NCBI RefSeq assembly: GCF_011752995.1 | Contig: NZ_VWWL01000002.1 | Span: forward strand, 248,001 to 312,000 | Length of the DNA: 64,000 nt | Direction: 5' to 3' | From: Burkholderia sp. Ax-1724 | GTDB lineage: Bacteria > Pseudomonadota > Gammaproteobacteria > Burkholderiales > Burkholderiaceae | Shown here: in pieces, positions 60,288 to 64,000 of the stretch | Numbering within the stretch: position 1 is the stretch's first letter | How the letters are laid out: each line of letters begins with the position of its first letter | Notes under the pieces: model-generated | Told to the model about the DNA's origin: nothing | The model's input: only the letters and a program-made list of their open reading frames with translations | The model's database searches: none | Program-made: the position numbers and the translations under genes

Positions 60288-60740
60288 ATGTCCATGAACA
60301 TTCATCGAATTCTCGAGCAGGCCGGCTTGCGGCCCACGCTTCCGCGTGTCCTCGTGCTGGAGTTTTTTCATCAGCACGCCCATGAGCATTTCAGCGCGGA
60401 TCAGGTCTACAAGCGCCTGAATGGCGATACGCCGAATATGAGCCTGGGGACGCTTTATCGCGCGCTAGGTCTGCTCGTGGACAGCGGGTTGTTGAGCAGC
60501 GTTGCACTCGGCGAAGGCTGCCTGGTTTACGAGTTCAATGACGGCAAGCCGCACGATCACATCGTGTGTACCGAATGCGGCGGCATCCGCGAGTTCTTCG
60601 ACGAAGAGATCGACGCGCGTCAACAGGCGGTCGCGGATCAACTCGACTTCGACGTATCGGGACGGCACCTCGTACTATTCGGCCTGTGTCCCGACTGTAG
60701 AACGGGCAAGGTGCAGATGCGCATGGTGGGCAGAAGATAG
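60288..60740 (+). CDS. Fur family transcriptional regulator
   Basis: LEQAGLRPTLPRVLVLEFFHQHAHEHFSADQVYKRLNGDTPNMSLGTLYRALGLLVDSGLL..DHIVCTECGGIREF..GLCPDC. Confidence 0.93.
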   Translation: MSMNIHRILEQAGLRPTLPRVLVLEFFHQHAHEHFSADQVYKRLNGDTPNMSLGTLYRALGLLVDSGLLSSVALGEGCLVYEFNDGKPHDHIVCTECGGIREFFDEEIDARQQAVADQLDFDVSGRHLVLFGLCPDCRTGKVQMRMVGRR

Positions 60741-61215
60741 CAGAGCACATCCGACGCCACTCGTTCCGACTGGTCGCGTGCGCCGCACACCCGAGCAGAA
60801 AATAAGCAATTCGAAACATTCGATAGACGAATCGGTCCTAGCCTCGGCAACGGCGGTCCGTGTGTGCAATCGAGCGCACCCGCACGGCCGTCGTCACGGT
60901 CATCGACTCGGGTAATATCGTGCCGTTGCCGCTGGCGCATGATGAACGACGAGGGCTGTTCGTGAACGCCCAGGCCGGTGCCCGGTTGCAACGTCGCGCC
61001 CGGCAACGGGCACGAGGGCCACGGCGGTTGCATGATCGACAAATCCGGCCATGACTTCAACGATCAGACGTTGCCGATCGGTGTCGCCTGCCGGGCCATT
61101 TTTGTCGAGCAATACTCCCTGTAGTCCGACATTCGCAATGTGCTATCGCTGACTGGTGCGGCGCCGGATCGGCGGCAAGACTCTACCCATAACGATGCCG
61201 ACAACGAGGAGTCAC

Positions 61216-62059
61216 ATGAAATATAAGAAGACCGTTTTGTGCTGCAGCAGCGGTGCTGTTTTCTCACACGGCTTGGGCCGACTCGTATTTTCAGCGAGTG
61301 CTGTCCGAGTGGCCGTCGATGCCATCCGCTATCCAGCAGACCGGCATTTCGCTCTATGGCGCCGTCGACATGGGCCTCAATTTCCAGAGTGTGAGCGGCA
61401 ATTCGCGCTGGCAGACGCAGAGCGGCGGCGTTCACACGTCGCAATTCGGCTTGTTCGGCCGGGAAGACCTCGGTGGCGGCCTGAAGGCGGAATTCAATCT
61501 TGAAAACGGCTTCATGGCGAACAACGGCACGTTCGGCACCAGCAATACGCTGTTCGATCGCGCCGCGTGGGTTGGCCTCAATTCGGCAAGCTGGGGCGTG
61601 GTGCGCCTCGGCCTGCAGCCGACCGCGAATCTGCCGCCCTTCGTCGACCCGTTCGGCGAAGTGACGACGAATTCGGTCGTCACGTGGCTCGTGGGCAGTG
61701 CGGTGCAAACGCCGAAGGGTGTCGGCTACAACGCCGACCTCGGCCCGGGTTCGAGTCAGGTGCTCGTGCGCACAAACAACGCGGCAACGTGGACCACGCC
61801 GCGCATCATGGGTTTCGGCGCAACCTTCCTCTATGCGTTCAACGGCCAGGCCGGCGTGTCGCCGAACGCGTCGAACGAGGGCGCTGTCGCGTCGTGGACG
61901 AACGGCACATGGTATCTGGCGGCGCGTATATTCGCCCGTGCGCGCTGGTGCGTGGACGCGATGGCTGACCAACAAAACGGGCTTGCAGCCATTGCCGATT
62001 GTGCCGAAAGCACAACCCTTACCGCTGCCCGAGATCATTGCGCGCCAGGCGCGCATTGA
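61216..62059 (+). pseudogene. Gram-negative porin, signal-peptide frameshift and 3' truncation
   Basis: MKYKKTVL then extra base near 61235-61240; other frame gives AAAVLFSHTAWADS..ISLYGAVDMGLNFQSVSGNSRWQTQSGGVHTSQFGLFGREDLGGGLKAEFNLENGF; homology lost after NGTWYLAA (~61922). Confidence 0.75.
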
Positions 62060-62120
62060 AGTGCCGGCCACGAGGAGCGAGCGGCGCAAACCCCGCTGAG
62101 GGGTGCCCCTATGTCCTTCG

Positions 62121-62454
62121 TCAAGCGTTAGGGGCTGACTTGGGTTGGTAAATGGAGCCGTCGCGCAGCATGGCGAACAGGACGTCGCAGCGTCGCCGTG
62201 CCAGTGCGATGAGGGCCTGGTTATGTCGCTTTCCCTGCTGGACCTTGCGTGCGTAATAAGCCCGTGAGACGGGGTCTCTCAAGGCCGCGAAGGCAGATAG
62301 AAACAAGGCGCGTTTGAGCACCTTGTTGCCGCGCCTGGACGGATGCTCGCCACGGATGGATGAGCCTGAGCGCCAGGTAACCTGCCGAAGCAAATGCTTT
62401 GTGTGCGACCTCGGTGAGAAGTCTGGCGGCGGTCCTGACGCCGACTCCCGGCAT
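62121..62454 (-). mobile_element. IS110-family transposase C-terminal remnant (frameshifted)
   Basis: PGVGVRTAARLLTEVAHKAFASAGYLA in one frame, SGSSIRGEHPSRRGNKVLKRALFLSAFAALRDPVSRAYYARKVQQGKRHNQALIALARRRCDVLFAMLRDG in another. Confidence 0.8.
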
Positions 62455-62484
62455 GCTGGTCAGGACCGGCCAAAGAGGGTGAGC

Positions 62485-62707
62485 GAGCAGCCGTCGATGG
62501 GCACGGCCGGTGACGCCTACGACAACGCCATGTGCGAATCATTCTTCGGCACGCTCGAAGCGGAGTTGCTGTCGCGAGAACACTTTCCGACCCATTAACA
62601 GGCTCGACGTCGTCTCTTCTGGTTCCTCGAGGGCTGGTACAACGTGCGTCGCTTACATAGCAGCATCGGCTACTATTCGCCGCTCGAATTCGAAGAGTCG
62701 CACATAA
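62485..62707 (+). mobile_element. IS3-family orfB C-terminal remnant with in-frame stop
   Basis: SMGTAGDAYDNAMCESFFGTLEAELLSREHFPTH*QARRRLFWFLEGWYNVRRLHSSIGYYSPLEFEESH. Confidence 0.85.
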
Positions 62708-63420
62708 AAAAACTGGGCGCTCCGACATGCAGGTTGCCCATCGTCGGGCGGCGTCATGGTCGTGACAGGCGACCCGCCGCCCGCCCGTGGACAACCTGCG
62801 ACTCATCGATCAATGGAGGCCAACCACACATCGATCGAAACCGCAAATCCGTCCGTCGAAGCGGGTCAATCTCACTACCACGCCAAACAGAATTGTAGGG
62901 AGTGTGCAGCCAACAAGGTCTCGCCGGCGAGTGTCTCATGCCCTAGTGGAAGCGGTCGGTCGGCAATTGCTTGTGGATGGCACAAGTGGGCCGATCAGGC
63001 GCGTGTCGCGGAACTTCTATCATCATTCGCGAGAATGACGTTTCAGACGGGTTTTTCACTCACGGACGGCAGTGTATCGTCGACGTGCAAGCTCGACGGC
63101 GGACGCGAGACTCGTGAAGCTACGTCTCATATCGACGGCAAAGTCAGTCGCGCTTGACCTTATCCGCACGAACCTCAACTGTGCGTTCCGAGGAGATTAT
63201 CGAGTTTCCGGCGAATCGTGAATGCGGCGCGCCGTCTCGTTAACGCCGTTGATACTCCGAGCGCAGGCGTCTAATGGACGTTACTGGAATATTTTGGAGT
63301 GGGAATGATTTAGACTGCTCCCAGGTCGTTCCGGGAGGTCCGGTTTTTCCTGTTTTTCCGTTAAAAAACAGAGGGTTATTGTCCGCGGCGATCCGATGGG
63401 ATCCGGACAGTGCCCGGAGG

Positions 63421-63513
63421 AAATGTCGGTATCGGTGACGGTACCGACATTTCTTCCTCGGACGGCCTTGTCCGATACCGTCAAGTCAGTCTGACGGTAT
63501 CGGTTGACGGTAT
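63421..63513. repeat. Inverted/direct repeat array (TGACGGTA family) upstream of integrase
   Basis: AAATGTCGGTA-N10-TACCGACATTT (63421-63452); CCGATACCGTCA-N8-TGACGGTATCGG (63472-63503); further TGACGGTAT at 63505. Confidence 0.75.
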
Positions 63514-63530
63514 ACGTTCGAGGAGTCCCT

Positions 63531-64000
63531 ATGCTCACAGACATGCAGTTGCGAGCGCTGAAGCCGGCCCAGAAGATCTACAAGGTTGCCGATCAGCGTG
63601 GGCTATATGCGGCAGTGACGCCGTCAGGCGCGGTGAGCTTCCGGTACGACTACCGGGTGAACGGTCGCCGGGAAACCCTGGTTATCGGTCGGTACGATCC
63701 ATCACTTTCCGCACGGAAGCCACGCAAGCTAGACGAACTCGGATTCGGAATGGCTATTAGCCTCCCGGAAGCCCGGCTTCTACGCGACCAAGCCTACGGA
63801 GCCATCCAACGCGGAGAAAGTCCGTCACGTGCGAAAGTCGAGAAACGGGTCGAGGCGACCGAGGCGCTAACGTTCGGTAAGTGGGCGGAGAAATACTTTG
63901 TGGAGACTGCTCTTGCCGACTCAACACGAGCGATGCGCAAATCGGTATACGAGCGGAATCTCGCGTCGGAATTCGGCCGGCTGAAGTTGGAAGAGATCAC
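63531..64000 (+). CDS. Tyrosine recombinase / P4-type integrase (3' truncated by window)
   Basis: Not in ORF track; MLTDMQLRALKPAQKIYKVADQRGLYAAVTPSGAVSFRYDYRVNGRRETLVIGRYDPSLS..ISLPEARLLRDQAYGAIQRGESPSRAK..LTFGKWAEKYF. Confidence 0.9.
   Translation, partial: MLTDMQLRALKPAQKIYKVADQRGLYAAVTPSGAVSFRYDYRVNGRRETLVIGRYDPSLSARKPRKLDELGFGMAISLPEARLLRDQAYGAIQRGESPSRAKVEKRVEATEALTFGKWAEKYFVETALADSTRAMRKSVYERNLASEFGRLKLEEI

Noticed and set aside
60855-61140. Possible remnant CDS between the Fur gene and the porin
   Set aside because: Short fragments in several frames; I could not assign a family with confidence.
63350-63371. CTGTTTTT-N6-AAAAACAG hairpin as an integrase terminator or att core
   Set aside because: AT homopolymer arms can arise by chance and there is no upstream gene to terminate.

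Overview
High-GC proteobacterial window, most consistent with the replication-origin neighbourhood of a Burkholderiaceae (Paraburkholderia/Caballeronia-like) secondary replicon, either chromid or megaplasmid; the taxon is inferred from protein style only. The centre (47.4-52.1 kb) holds a Rep initiator (minus strand), an array of 17-bp iterons in both orientations, and parA-parB with autoregulatory-looking inverted repeats. Left of this: metabolic and transport clusters, including two PhyH dioxygenases around an MFS transporter, a seven-gene Mrp/Mbh-like cation antiporter cluster ending in a fused ~1030-aa double antiporter subunit, a LacI-IlvD/Edd-FAH sugar-acid cluster, an E. coli-like HipBA module with a histone-H1-like tail on HipB, a GntR/gamma-glutamyltransferase/MFS/GAF cluster, an osmoprotectant ABC transporter, arcD-arcA followed by nhaC, a two-component system, patatin and GntP. 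Right of the origin: gene-poor, degraded sequence with gene fragments, an ArcD paralog, a Fur-family regulator, a decayed porin, IS110 and IS3 remnants, and at the right edge the start of a P4-type tyrosine recombinase gene running off the window (missing from the ORF track), preceded by strong inverted repeats. No rRNA, tRNA or CRISPR array was recognised. All family calls are from reading translations; no database search was run.
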